DNA of 64,000 nt from Nostoc sp. S4. Its GTDB lineage: Bacteria; Cyanobacteriota; Cyanobacteriia; Cyanobacteriales; Nostocaceae. A program made the translations under genes and the position numbers. This document shows positions 27,322 through 35,989 of the stretch, piece after piece (positions within the stretch are counted from its first letter, which is position 1; every line of letters begins with the position of its first letter). Below the pieces are notes generated by a model. It saw nothing but the letters and a program-made list of their open reading frames with translations, was not told where the DNA came from and searched no databases. The stretch covers positions 1-64,000 of the forward strand of contig JAQYWR010000022.1 in NCBI GenBank assembly GCA_029379225.1. The letters run 5' to 3'.

Positions 27322-27885
27322 GTGGTAATTTGTGTGCAGAACGTGAGTGCAGAAAGTATAGAAATTGCTAAAACCCGTTACCAGACTGGGAAGATTGCTT
27401 TTGAAAATGGGCAGTACCGCCAAGCCGTAGAAAATTTAGAAAAGGCAAGCGCCCTGTTAGTTAGCAATTCTCGTCTTGGGGGTGAAGTAGATATTTGTCT
27501 GGTGACTGCTTATGAAGCAGCTGGACGCACTGATGATGCGATCGCTCTTTGCGAAAGGCTCAAACGCCACCCGCATTTTGAAATTAGCAAACAAGCACGA
27601 CGGATGCTTTATATCTTAAAAGCACCAAAGCTGAAAAGACCCAGCGAGTGGATGACTCAAATCCCTGATTTGGGCGTACTACCCGATAACGAACTCAAAA
27701 TTACTGTACCTGCTAAGTCTCCTAAATCTTCTCAACAGCAGAAGCCTAAACCAACTGAGCGAGAATTTGTTGACCTCAGTCAAGTTAATACCAAAGATAA
27801 TCGCTTTATCTGGGTAGGATTAATTGCAATTGGCTTAACCATTTTGTATTTGGTTTGGTTGAGTGTTTCTGGAGCGCCTGTTTGA
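27322..27885 (+). CDS. TPR-repeat protein with C-terminal membrane anchor
   Basis: A 187-residue protein. Residues about 8-95 form two to three tetratricopeptide-like helix pairs (AKTRYQTGKIAFENGQYRQA and the following ones), which mediate protein contacts. A Pro/Lys-rich linker (about 110-150) and one membrane helix near the end (FIWVGLIAIGLTILYLVWL) follow, so the TPR part should face the cytoplasm (inference). Start codons are GTG at 27322, 27334 or 27343; none has a decisive ribosome site, so up to seven residues are uncertain. No function is evident from the neighbours. Confidence 0.78.
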   Translation: MVICVQNVSAESIEIAKTRYQTGKIAFENGQYRQAVENLEKASALLVSNSRLGGEVDICLVTAYEAAGRTDDAIALCERLKRHPHFEISKQARRMLYILKAPKLKRPSEWMTQIPDLGVLPDNELKITVPAKSPKSSQQQKPKPTEREFVDLSQVNTKDNRFIWVGLIAIGLTILYLVWLSVSGAPV

Positions 27886-28175
27886 TATCCTACTCACAAC
27901 TGTCACATCCAAAAGCTGCCAGGGTGTCATAGACTTGACTTTAGACCTTTAAAGTGTCAAACTCTGATGATTTTTGAATGTTTCTCAGAGGGTTATCTCT
28001 ACAGTCCGTATAAAATTGGGAAAGCTTTTGAGCAGTTTCTCCAAAGAAGCCAGTCTGGTGCGAACTTTCCCAAAATTGTCCGAACTAGCGTCAAAACCTC
28101 TAAGACTAAATGCCTTCAGTTGAGGTAAAAGTCAAGATTGGTTAAAAAGTTTGACTTTGGGGAGATTTTATAGTT
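27886..28175. other. Gap upstream of the DUF3153 gene with a long-loop inverted repeat
   Basis: TTGGGAAAG at 28016-28024 pairs with CTTTCCCAA at 28065-28073 around a 40-base loop that itself has partial pairing. It could be a structured leader or small RNA, but I cannot match a known family. The rest shows no gene. Confidence 0.35.
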
Positions 28176-29069
28176 ATGCATTCTTCAATTGTTAAAAAAA
28201 TTTTTCTGTGGTTAATCAGACCGTTTAATTTTGTATTGACAATGAAATTTCCTTCGCCACAGATTGGTCGAAATCGAATCAACCGCATTTTTCCAATCCA
28301 AAATCCTATTCTGTGGCTAGTGCTGTTAACATCCCTGCTACTGTCTGGTTGTGTTAAGTATGATGTGGGAGTTAACTTTAATAACGCAAATAGTGGCGAA
28401 TTAGTACAACATATTAAGTTAGGAGAGCAGCTAACTAGTTTTAGTGGCGATTCTGTATACGAATGGTTAAATAGCATAGAGCGCCGCGCCCGGAAACTTG
28501 AGGGGAAAGCGCAACGAGTGTCTCAAGAAGAAATCATTGTGACAATTCCTTTTAGCAATGGTAGGGAATTACAAGAAAAGTTCAACGAATTTTTTAACTC
28601 TCGTGCTAATCAACCTACTGAGCCTGTGCAAAACCAATCTGACTCCGAACTACCAAAAATTGAATCAAACGTAATTTTGGAGCAGAACAATTTTTTACTC
28701 TTAGTACAAAATCGGTTGATTTATGATTTGGATTTGCGATCGCTGTCTCTAATTTCCAATAAAGGTAATGTCCTAGCTAACGCTGGTTCAATTCTCGATT
28801 TAGAATTCGCCTTAAAGACTCCTTGGGGAGCGAAAAATATTCCCCAAACTGAAACTGCGATCCAGCCAGAAAAAACTGGCAATCAACTACTGTGGAAACT
28901 TCAGACTGGTCAGTTAAATCATATAGAAGCTGTTTTTTGGCTTCCCAGTCCCCTTGGAATCGGTGCATTATTAATTATCTTGTTTGTTTGGGGAGGATTG
29001 TACTTAAGATACAATTTTATGCCAGATCCTAGGATTCAGTTCTCTCCTAAAGCAGCTATCCAAGAATAG
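28176..29069 (+). CDS. DUF3153 lipoprotein with C-terminal membrane segment
   Basis: A 297-residue protein. A basic N-terminus of about 45 residues leads to a hydrophobic stretch ending LLLSGC, a lipobox, then KYDVGVNFNN, the usual start of the cyanobacterial DUF3153 family. The mature domain is followed by a single membrane helix near residues 255-275 (GIGALLIILFVWGGLYLRYN), so it is held in the membrane at both ends. The family is found in cyanobacteria and plastid-bearing plants; its function is unknown. The first 20 residues may be an over-extended start. A strong terminator lies 33 bases after the stop. Confidence 0.85.
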   Translation: MHSSIVKKIFLWLIRPFNFVLTMKFPSPQIGRNRINRIFPIQNPILWLVLLTSLLLSGCVKYDVGVNFNNANSGELVQHIKLGEQLTSFSGDSVYEWLNSIERRARKLEGKAQRVSQEEIIVTIPFSNGRELQEKFNEFFNSRANQPTEPVQNQSDSELPKIESNVILEQNNFLLLVQNRLIYDLDLRSLSLISNKGNVLANAGSILDLEFALKTPWGAKNIPQTETAIQPEKTGNQLLWKLQTGQLNHIEAVFWLPSPLGIGALLIILFVWGGLYLRYNFMPDPRIQFSPKAAIQE

Positions 29070-29407
29070 GAAACTACTCATCTGTTCAATATTTTCAAGT
29101 TAGCCGATGTTTTCTCCATCGGCTTTTTTACTAATACTAATTATCGAAAAATATATTGTCCAAAACGTAGATATAGGAACTTGTTTTAATTTTTAAAATT
29201 TATAAAAGTTGTAGAGGTGGGCAGTAAGGAGTAGACAATCAGTGTTTTCCAGTTGAAAGCAAGTTTTTTGACGCAATCAAATAAAAGTCCTATAGTTACT
29301 TTTTAGAAACTACTTTACTTCAGTAAGTAATTACTTTTAGTATCTGAGGTAATGCTTTTAAATTTAGCCTCAAAAGCTGTAAATCCCAGGTAACAAGGAG
29401 ATATTTG
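29070..29407. other. Gap with terminator, then azoreductase promoter side
   Basis: Apart from the terminator at 29103-29129 the gap is A/T-rich. It ends with AAGGAG seven bases before the azoreductase GTG start. No other structure is seen. Confidence 0.5.
29103..29129 (+). terminator. Intrinsic terminator after the DUF3153 gene
   Basis: GCCGATG (29103-29109), a 7-base loop, CATCGGC (29117-29123) and a run of six T's form a textbook rho-independent terminator on the plus strand. Confidence 0.88.
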
Positions 29408-30031
29408 GTGGTAAACATCTTACATATTGATTCCAGCCCCCGTGGTGAAAGATCCCACTCAAGACAACTATCTAAGGAATTCATCAGTGCTTGGAAAGCA
29501 GCGCATCCTGAAGATGCGATCGCCTATCGAGATTTAGGGCATCACCCAGTTCCTCACGTTGACGAACCTTGGATTGCAGCTGCTTTTTCATCACCAGAAA
29601 GCCACACTCCAGAATTAGCTAAAGCGATCCGGATTTCAGACGACTTAGTTGATGAATTTTTAGCTGCCGATCGCTATGTTTTTGGAGTGCCAATGTATAA
29701 CTTCAATATACCTTCCACTTTTAAGGCTTACATTGACCAAATCGTTCGCCCTAACCGAACTTTTACTATAGATGCTCAAGGCAGTTATAAAGGCTTAGTC
29801 GAGGGTAAAAAGGCAGTCATCATCACTGCTCGCGGCGGTGACTTTAGTGCCACATCTCCTTTCGTTGCCTATGACTTCCAGGAACCATACCTGCGGACAA
29901 TTTTTGCCTTTATTGGAGTTACTGACATTCTATTTATTAACGCTAATAGTTTAGATGAGGGTGATGACAGCCGTGCCCAATCTCTATCACAAGCACGAGC
30001 AGCAATTCAAGATTTAATCGTTCAGTGGTAG
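29408..30031 (+). CDS. azoR: FMN-dependent NADH-azoreductase
   Basis: A 207-residue flavodoxin-fold quinone/azo reductase, which uses FMN and NAD(P)H to reduce quinones and azo compounds in the cytoplasm. The FMN phosphate loop DSSPRGERSHSRQLS, the PMYNFNIPSTFKAYID block and the ARGGDF loop are characteristic. I chose the GTG at 29408 because AAGGAG lies seven bases upstream; the TTG one codon earlier is too close to that site. Length is normal. It is a single gene, likely protective against quinone stress. Confidence 0.93.
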   Translation: MVNILHIDSSPRGERSHSRQLSKEFISAWKAAHPEDAIAYRDLGHHPVPHVDEPWIAAAFSSPESHTPELAKAIRISDDLVDEFLAADRYVFGVPMYNFNIPSTFKAYIDQIVRPNRTFTIDAQGSYKGLVEGKKAVIITARGGDFSATSPFVAYDFQEPYLRTIFAFIGVTDILFINANSLDEGDDSRAQSLSQARAAIQDLIVQW

Positions 30032-30272
30032 GAGAAAGGAATATGAAGACACAGGGATATGGGGACGCGGCGACACAGGAACGCAAAGACACGGAGAAAT
30101 TACTCCCCGTGTCACCGCCTCATACTAATTCACTAAAATAAATAGACAGATACAAACTCTAAAAGCCTACTAATTCTGACTTTTTTAATTTTTAATTTTG
30201 AATTGGTATCACTCCATCTTTGCATCCTCTTATTTCCCCACGTCTGCCACTCCCCCCATTCCCGTATCTTCT

Positions 30273-30917
30273 TTATGGTGATAAGCGCTCAATTTTCCAA
30301 GTGTCATTGTTTAAATGGATATAGAGTAAGCGATCGTGGAGACGGCTAGGACGCCCTTGCCAAAATTCAATTTCTGTAGGGATCACTCGTAAGCCTCCCC
30401 AATGAGGTGGCCGGCGGATCTCTTGATTTTCATATTGGCTCTTAAACTCTTGGAAGCGCCGCTCAAGAATTTCTCGACTTTCGATCGCTTCGCTTTGATT
30501 AGATACCCACGCACCCAGGCGACTGTTAACAGGGCGACTCTGAAAATACAGGTCAGACTCGGTTTCAGAAACTTTCTCCACATAGCCACTAATCCGCACT
30601 TGACGTTGCAGTTCTGCCCACCAGAAAACTAAAGCCGCCTGCGGATTTTCTGCCAGTTCTTGTCCTTTTTGACTGTTATAGTTGGTGAAGAAAGTAAAGC
30701 CTCGTCGATCGAAATCTTTGAGCAGCACCATTCTAGCTGAAGGCTTACCATCTGGTGTGGCAGTAGCAACGGTCATGGCATTGGGTTCGGGAAGTTGGGC
30801 TGATAGTGCTTGATCGAACCACTTTTTAAACTGAATAAAAGGATTGAGGTCAATTTCGAGTTCGCTTAAACCTTGTAAGGTATAATCTTTGCGAAGGTCG
30901 GCTATAGTTTTGTCCAT
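30273..30917 (-). CDS. pdxH: Pyridoxamine 5'-phosphate oxidase
   Basis: A complete 214-residue flavoenzyme that oxidises pyridoxine/pyridoxamine 5'-phosphate to pyridoxal 5'-phosphate with FMN. The FMN-binding region SARMVLLKDFDRRGFTFFTN, the QVRISGYVEK strand, and the C-terminal RPPHWGG and EFWQGRPSRLHDR motifs (substrate-binding Arg and His) are all present. Length and end match the bacterial enzyme. It is divergent from the AI-2E family transporter, and the 130 bases between them contain both promoters. Confidence 0.97.
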   Translation of the reverse strand: MDKTIADLRKDYTLQGLSELEIDLNPFIQFKKWFDQALSAQLPEPNAMTVATATPDGKPSARMVLLKDFDRRGFTFFTNYNSQKGQELAENPQAALVFWWAELQRQVRISGYVEKVSETESDLYFQSRPVNSRLGAWVSNQSEAIESREILERRFQEFKSQYENQEIRRPPHWGGLRVIPTEIEFWQGRPSRLHDRLLYIHLNNDTWKIERLSP

Positions 30918-31044
30918 TCTAATTTGCCTCCTAGCTATCAGATAGGCTAATAAATATCTTTGTTAAAAATATCTACGATCGCGATCGGCATCAACACTGG
31001 TTTTACAATTTATCTCTAGAAGTTTTGAAAGCAGATTGCATTAG

Positions 31045-32130
31045 ATGCGCCGTTCCGCTTCCCTTAAACGTTTGTTAATCTATGGTTTGAGCGGTCCGCT
31101 GATCGCTCTCAATATCTGGTTGCTGTCCGTGTTTTTTCGCTATTTTCAGCATCCAATTAGCATTTTGAGTATTGCAGCAATTTTGGCTTTTTTACTAAAT
31201 TACGCGGTTAAGTTCTTTGAACGCGCTCTGATTACTCGCACTCAGGCGGTAATTGTTGTCCTGCTTGCCACTTTGACTATTTTGGTAATCCTAGGGGTAA
31301 CATTAGTACCGATGTTGATTGACCAAACGATCCAATTATTAAACAAGATTCCCGATTGGTTAACTGCCAGTCAAGCAAACTTAGCGCAGTTTGAAGCACT
31401 TGCCAAACAAAGACGTTTGCCAATTGATTTGAGGGTTGTGAGCAATCAAATTAATGCCAACATTCAGAATCTAGTCCAACAGCTAGCTTCTGGTGCAGTA
31501 GGATTTGCAGGGACGCTTTTGTCAGGATTACTTGACCTAGTCCTAATAGTAGTGCTGGCCTTTTATATGCTTTTATATGGCGAGCGCGTCTGGTATGGTC
31601 TGGTTAATCTTTTGCCCTCTAGTATAGGAGATCCCCTCACTACATCCTTGCGGCAGAATTTCCAAAACTTCTTCCTGGGCCAGTTGTTATTGGGACTATT
31701 CATGATAGTAACCCTAACGCCAATTTTCTTAATCATAAAGGTGCCTTTTGCTCTGTTGTTTGCCATATTAATTGGGATCTCAGAACTGATTCCTTTTATT
31801 GGAGCCTCTCTCGGCATCGGTCTAGTGACAATTTTGGTATTATTGCAAAATTGGTGGTTAGCAGTTCAAGTTGCTTTAGCAGCAATTGTTATGCAGCAGC
31901 TTAAAGATAATTTATTAGCTCCTAGATTACTCGGCAACTTTATCGGACTGAATCCTATCTGGATTTTTGTTGCTATTTTAATGGGATATGATATTGCCGG
32001 GTTATTCGGGACAGTTGTTGCTGTTCCGATTGCTGGTACCATTAAAGGCACTTTTGATGCCATCAAAAGCGGCAAATCTGCTGAATTTGTATCAACAGTC
32101 ACTATTCCTCATCAGCCGCCGCTTGATTAA
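31045..32130 (+). CDS. AI-2E family (PerM-like) transporter
   Basis: A 361-residue inner-membrane protein with about seven hydrophobic segments. Two pairs come first (near 10-55 and 65-95), then a soluble helical stretch (about 100-150), then the conserved C-terminal half with LLGLFMIVTLTPIF, the GISELIPFIGASLG signature and PIAGTIKGTFDA. The family includes TqsA (AI-2 export), YdiK and Na+/H+ antiporters; the substrate here cannot be inferred. A MITE copy lies just after the stop. Confidence 0.92.
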   Translation: MRRSASLKRLLIYGLSGPLIALNIWLLSVFFRYFQHPISILSIAAILAFLLNYAVKFFERALITRTQAVIVVLLATLTILVILGVTLVPMLIDQTIQLLNKIPDWLTASQANLAQFEALAKQRRLPIDLRVVSNQINANIQNLVQQLASGAVGFAGTLLSGLLDLVLIVVLAFYMLLYGERVWYGLVNLLPSSIGDPLTTSLRQNFQNFFLGQLLLGLFMIVTLTPIFLIIKVPFALLFAILIGISELIPFIGASLGIGLVTILVLLQNWWLAVQVALAAIVMQQLKDNLLAPRLLGNFIGLNPIWIFVAILMGYDIAGLFGTVVAVPIAGTIKGTFDAIKSGKSAEFVSTVTIPHQPPLD

Positions 32131-32188
32131 ATCTTGACAATGCACGTTAATAGCGTTGGTTTGATGGTAGTCGTTACGCAGACAGGAT

Positions 32189-32314
32189 ATAGCAGTTTGC
32201 AAGTATATGAGGTACAAAATGCAGGAATTAAAATCAGACATAAACAGTTTCTACCTCCCGCCTCCTGCCTCAAAACCCGTAGCTTTGTACTTCATGCAGA
32301 AAAAACTGTTGTAA
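32189..32314. repeat. GGTACAAA-ended MITE family, copy 3 (inverted)
   Basis: Left end TATAGCAGTTTGCAAG through ATGAGGTACAAAA, right end TTTGTACTTCATGCAG to ACTGTTGTAA. The core CTACCTCCCGCCTCCTGCC is the reverse complement of the core in copies 1 and 2. It fills most of the gap between the transporter and the rubredoxin gene. Confidence 0.7.
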
Positions 32315-32424
32315 TTAGACAAATATACAACGCTGATTTAAGAATTGTGGCGTGCCTATTGTAACTTTGTGCCTAAAGTATTTAATAGTCAAGCAATACC
32401 AATAATTTACCAGGAGAGTAGAAA

Positions 32425-32589
32425 ATGCAAAAGTATATATGTACTGTTTGCGGCTATCTATACGATCCACAAGAAGGTGATGAAGACAGCGGTATATCAC
32501 CCGGAACACCTTTTGAAGATATACCAAATGATTGGTCATGTCCCACTTGTGGTGCCCAAAAATCAGACTTTGAACCTTATGAAGAGTGA
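32425..32589 (+). CDS. Rubredoxin
   Basis: A short gene of 54 codons encoding a soluble, one-iron electron carrier. It starts [15 protein letters not shown] and has the second cysteine pair in [13 protein letters not shown], so all four iron ligands (CXXCG twice) are present. There is no C-terminal membrane helix, unlike the RubA protein needed for photosystem II assembly, so this is a separate soluble rubredoxin. AGGAG lies nine bases before the ATG. A flavoprotein gene starts 45 bases downstream on the same strand and may be cotranscribed, making an electron-transfer pair possible (inference). Confidence 0.95.
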   Translation: MQKYICTVCGYLYDPQEGDEDSGISPGTPFEDIPNDWSCPTCGAQKSDFEPYEE

Positions 32590-32634
32590 AAATAACAGCT
32601 AGCCTAGAGAGTAGATGCCCGAAAAGAGATATTT

Positions 32635-33879
32635 TTGAAATTGCAACCGTTACAAATTGTAGTTATTGGGGGTGGGGCAGCGGGTTTTTTTGGTGCGATC
32701 GCTTGTGCTAAAGTCAATCCCGATGCCCAAGTTACTTTACTCGAAGCTAGTCGCCAACCCTTAGCGAAAGTGCTAATTTCTGGTGGCGGACGCTGTAACG
32801 TCACTCACGCTTGCTTCGATCCTGGAGAATTAGTGCAAAATTACCCCAGAGGCGCAAAAGCCTTGCGGGGTGCTTTTACTCGGTTTCAAGCTCAAGATAC
32901 AGTAGCTTGGTTTGCTAGCCACGGAGTCTATTTAAAAACTGAAGCCGATGGTCGGATATTTCCTGTTACTAATACTTCAGAAACGATTGTAGAATGTCTG
33001 ATTAAAACGGCAGCGACATCTGGGGTCAAACTTCGCATTGCTACACCTGTAACTTCGGTGAAGCACACTTACCAAGACCGAGGATTTAATATTCTGTTGA
33101 AGTCGGGAGAGACAATTAAATGCGATCGCCTACTTCTTGCTAGCGGCAGTAACTTGCTAGGTTATAAAATTGCTAGGGAGTTAGGGCATAAAATTGAGCC
33201 ACCTGTTCCTTCTTTATTTACCTTCAACATTCTCGACCAAAAGCTGAGGGATCTAGCTGGAGTTAGTGTTGACTCTGTACAATTGCGGCTATTTATAGGC
33301 GGAAAATCCCAATTACAACAAACTGGCCCATTACTAATTACCCATTGGGGTTTGAGTGGGCCCGCTGTTTTGAAGCTTTCTGCTTGGAGTGCAAGAATTC
33401 TCCACGAAAGCCGCTATCAAGCAACATTATTAATTAATTGGCTACCTGATTTGCAACAAGAACAAGTGCGACAACAAATCTTAGCAATCAAAAATGAATG
33501 GGCAAAAAAAGCGATCGCATTGCATCGTGGTGTTGACCTACCCCATCGTCTCTGGCAATATATCATTGCCCGTGCAGGCATTAGCATAGAAGACCGTTGG
33601 GCAGGAATATCTAATAAAACATTAAATCAGTTGGTACAAGAACTCACTCAGGGGGAATATTTAATCGGTGGTAAAGGAGTTTTCAAAGAAGAATTTGTTA
33701 CTTGTGGCGGTGTTAATCTTAAAGAAGTAAACTTTAAAACAATGGAAAGTAAATTAGTTCCTGGTCTTTATTTTGCTGGAGAAATTTTAGATGTTGATGG
33801 TGTAACTGGTGGTTTTAACTTCCAAAGTGCTTGGACAACTGCGTATTTAGCTGGTAACGCGATGGGAACTAAGTATTAG
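32635..33879 (+). CDS. NAD(P)/FAD-dependent oxidoreductase (HI0933/BaiN family)
   Basis: A 414-residue flavoprotein. The N-terminal FAD-binding VVIGGGAAGFFGAIACAK, the family motif ISGGGRCNVTH and the C-terminal FAGEILDVDGVTGGFNFQSAW are clear. Members are conserved in bacteria; BaiN is one proposed bile-acid enzyme, but the role in cyanobacteria is unknown. The start is probably the TTG at 32635; no ATG is in phase before the conserved block, and a second TTG lies two codons on. It follows the rubredoxin gene closely. Confidence 0.9.
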   Translation: MKLQPLQIVVIGGGAAGFFGAIACAKVNPDAQVTLLEASRQPLAKVLISGGGRCNVTHACFDPGELVQNYPRGAKALRGAFTRFQAQDTVAWFASHGVYLKTEADGRIFPVTNTSETIVECLIKTAATSGVKLRIATPVTSVKHTYQDRGFNILLKSGETIKCDRLLLASGSNLLGYKIARELGHKIEPPVPSLFTFNILDQKLRDLAGVSVDSVQLRLFIGGKSQLQQTGPLLITHWGLSGPAVLKLSAWSARILHESRYQATLLINWLPDLQQEQVRQQILAIKNEWAKKAIALHRGVDLPHRLWQYIIARAGISIEDRWAGISNKTLNQLVQELTQGEYLIGGKGVFKEEFVTCGGVNLKEVNFKTMESKLVPGLYFAGEILDVDGVTGGFNFQSAWTTAYLAGNAMGTKY

Positions 33880-34427
33880 TTCAGTTGAAGATTAATTATA
33901 CTCCAAGAGGTCATTTATAAAGTAAAAATCAATTACCGTAGGGTGTGTTAGCCGTATATTTTTAGATGATATTAAGTTTGGCTAATTACTTACGATATGG
34001 TTAGTATTGTTGGTAATTGGTAACAGGTGATTGGTTACTGGCAAACAGGGGAAGAGTTAAACTGTATTTTTATACCCCATTACCTATTACCAACCCTCAC
34101 AGATATCATAAGTATTCAACCGGACATGATATGATTTGTCACCAAAAAGATGATGAAAGCAGCTAACGCACCATGTAAATAGTGGTGGCTAATAGCATTA
34201 GCCTTGCCACACTACTACCTTAATATTTACTTTATAAATAGTCTCTGACACAGAGATATTTTAATCTCAATTGACTATTACACAATCAGCTTATGAAAAT
34301 CTTTTGCTTGCTAAATTTTAAAAGGATTTAGCAATGCTAAACTCTTATCCCCGACTTTCAAAACAGTCCTTCGTAAGAAAATCCCATAATAGCATAGTAT
34401 AAAAAAGGAATATATCCTACTCCCTTT
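33880..34427. other. Gap between the flavoprotein and IS1, largely an inverted-repeat element
   Basis: Bases 33913-34239 are bounded by the inverted repeat described separately. A GGCTAAT / ATTAGCC hairpin lies at 34187-34203. The remaining 190 bases before the IS1 end are A/T-rich, with CCCGACTTTC and no gene. Confidence 0.5.
33913..34239. mobile_element. Candidate inverted-repeat element, 327 bases
   Basis: ATTTATAAAGTAAA (33913-33926) is exactly reverse-complemented at 34226-34239. Inside, GGTGTGTTAGC near 33940 and GCTAACGCACC near 34162 form a second, near-perfect inverted pair, and a GGTAATTGGTAACAGG tract sits in the middle. No coding capacity is seen. It may be a MITE or nested repeats; no target duplication is evident. 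Confidence 0.45.
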
Positions 34428-34505
34428 TTGGCGTTGCAGAATAGAAATATGAATTAGGGCGATCGCTATGAAATGTCCAAGGTGTGAATCAACTCATATT
34501 CGTAA

Positions 34506-34677
34506 TCCCTCTTTTGTTACTTTCAGCAAAGAATAATCGACGATCCTTTCTATTAAAGCATTTCTCAACAAACAAGCTTAAATGAGAAAACTAGGCCGCG
34601 ATCGCTCAATTTCTGATTTGGTCTAAGGTTGAGGTTGTGAACAATATTTTTCTTTCCCCGTAGTGATTAAAGAGGGA
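34506..34677. mobile_element. 172-bp MITE inserted in the IS1 transposase
   Basis: The insert begins TCCCTCTTT and ends AAAGAGGGA; the ends match at 13 of the first 16 positions. It is flanked by the direct repeat TAA at 34503-34505 and 34678-34680. Removing the insert with one TAA joins CGTAAGAATGGG and restores the expected IS1 protein sequence HIRKNGRQRGK. It has no coding capacity. Confidence 0.9.
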
Positions 34678-35206
34678 TAAGAATGGGCGGCAACGTGGTA
34701 AACAAAACTACATATGTGTCAATTGTCAACGCCAGTTGATTAAATCTTACGATCAAAAAGGATACACGGAAGATATTAAAAGTGAATGCCTAGAAATGTA
34801 TGTCAATGGTTCTGGGTTGCGGGCAATAGAAAGAGTTAAAAAAGTAGATCGTACTACTGTTATCAATTGGGTGAGGCAAGTGGCTAGCACTTTACTAGAT
34901 ACAGCTTACACAAGTGAAATACCGGAAGTAACAGAAGTTGATGAACTAGAAACTTTTGTCGGCTCAAAAAAACACCTTTGGCTGTGGACAGCAGTCAATC
35001 ACAGCGTTGCGGGAATTATAGCTTGGGTTTTAGGCGACAGAAGTTCAGAAACATTTAAACATTTGTGGTTGATAATAAGATGTTGGCAGTCTTATTTTTA
35101 TGTCACCGACGGTTATCCTGTTTATGCTTGTTCGATCGGTAATGGAGATCGCATCATTAGTAAAACATATATGACTTGAGTGGAGGGAGAGAATAGTCGT
35201 TTAAGA

Positions 35207-35232
35207 CCGGAGGCGGAGCGTCTCCGGCTCCG
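35207..35232. repeat. 26-base palindromic insertion in the IS1 relic
   Basis: A GC-rich palindromic block (CCGGAGGCGGAGC... GGCTCCG) interrupts an otherwise colinear transposase frame between LR and HYL. It resembles the short GGAGACGCTCC-type repeats scattered in the gaps of this window. Confidence 0.6.
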
Positions 35233-35330
35233 CATTATCTTGCTCAACTACATCGTAAAAGTTTTTGTTACTTTAAAACCGAGGAAATGCTTAAACATTC
35301 AATTTGTTTAATAATATATTATCTTAAGCA

Positions 35331-35376
35331 CGGCTCAGTGGCGCTGCGGGCGCATAGCGCCCGCCAGCTTGAGCCG
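35331..35376. repeat. GC-rich hairpin repeat near the IS1 right end
   Basis: CGGCTCA (35331-35337) pairs with TGAGCCG (35370-35376), and CGGGCGC (35347-35353) with GCGCCCG (35357-35363) around an ATA loop. It replaces the expected last codons of the transposase, so it is probably another inserted repeat. Confidence 0.6.
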
Positions 35377-35422
35377 AGCGCTTGATTCATATTTTGGTTC
35401 AGCAACGCCAATTAAAAGTATA

Positions 35423-35989
35423 TTAATAGCAATACTTGTTGTCTTTAGCTGTAACATGATCTTTTTCCAGCCGCATTGCCCCTAATATCGTAGAAACAAT
35501 CACGCAACGCTTAGCCTTACCACCAGACTTGCTCGATAGCGTGATCCGTCCCAGTGGTGGTTCCTTAACATTACCTTTGTGACTAAATTGGATTTGCTTA
35601 ATGCCATTTGTCTGTTCTAAAGTTGTTTCTGGATCTAACCGCACATTAGAATCTAAATTATTCCAGTTAGCATTAGATGGGTTTACTGTAGCAGGATGAA
35701 CAGCCCATTGAACAATACCATTTTGCTCACGAAAACTAGCTTGCCAAGTTAATTTTTCCTTGGTAGCTTGTCTTTGGGCTTGGCGCATCGCATAGTAAAC
35801 TTCGTTTTGGGCAGTGTTAAGGCGGCTAGTCGCTACAAAAGCCATCCAGTTTGGTATTCCCAAGGAGGCTAAGATACCAATTAATACAACAATTACTAAA
35901 ATTTCAGGTAAAGTAAAACCACTATTAGAGCGATTATTGCAGAGATTTTTTGCATTAACTAGAGACAGTAAATGCACCTGGGTATTCAT
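35423..35989 (-). CDS. Pseudopilin, GspH/FimT-like, last gene of the hps operon
   Basis: A 188-residue prepilin-like protein. After a 24-residue leader the peptidase site SGFTLPEILVIVVLIGIL (cut after Gly, Glu at +5) begins a hydrophobic helix, then a pilin-type globular domain. The end RCVIVSTILGAMRLEKD closely resembles that of the hps pseudopilin at 39158-39871, so the two are paralogs. It overlaps the end of the upstream glycosyltransferase by 35 bases, which points to translational coupling. It should be an inner-membrane or periplasmic minor pilin of the polysaccharide export/gliding apparatus (inference). The downstream IS1 element ends 11 bases after its stop. Confidence 0.85.
   Translation of the reverse strand: MNTQVHLLSLVNAKNLCNNRSNSGFTLPEILVIVVLIGILASLGIPNWMAFVATSRLNTAQNEVYYAMRQAQRQATKEKLTWQASFREQNGIVQWAVHPATVNPSNANWNNLDSNVRLDPETTLEQTNGIKQIQFSHKGNVKEPPLGRITLSSKSGGKAKRCVIVSTILGAMRLEKDHVTAKDNKYCY

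Larger units (their letters stand above)
34468..35325 (+). pseudogene. IS1-family transposase, disrupted
   Basis: The frame opens MKCPRCESTHIR with the InsA-type zinc finger. It is interrupted at 34506 by a 172-base MITE and resumes at 34678 with KNGRQRGKQNYICVNCQRQ. It then runs through the helix-turn-helix and the DDE-type region (TEVDELETFVG, YVTDGYPVY) to a TGA at 35177-35179. Beyond that stop VEGENSRLR is still readable. Then a 26-base palindromic insertion (35207-35232) shifts the frame, before HYLAQLHRKSFCYFKTEEM. All catalytic residues can still be traced, but no full protein can be made. Confidence 0.88.
34428..35411 (+). mobile_element. Degenerate IS1-family insertion sequence
   Basis: The ends TTGGCGTTGCAGAA (34428-34441) and TTCAGCAACGCCAA (35398-35411) are inverted repeats differing at one base. 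Between them lies a single transposase gene of IS1 type, disrupted three ways (see its entry). The right end stops 11 bases before the stop codon of the last hps gene. I see no clear target duplication. Confidence 0.85.
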
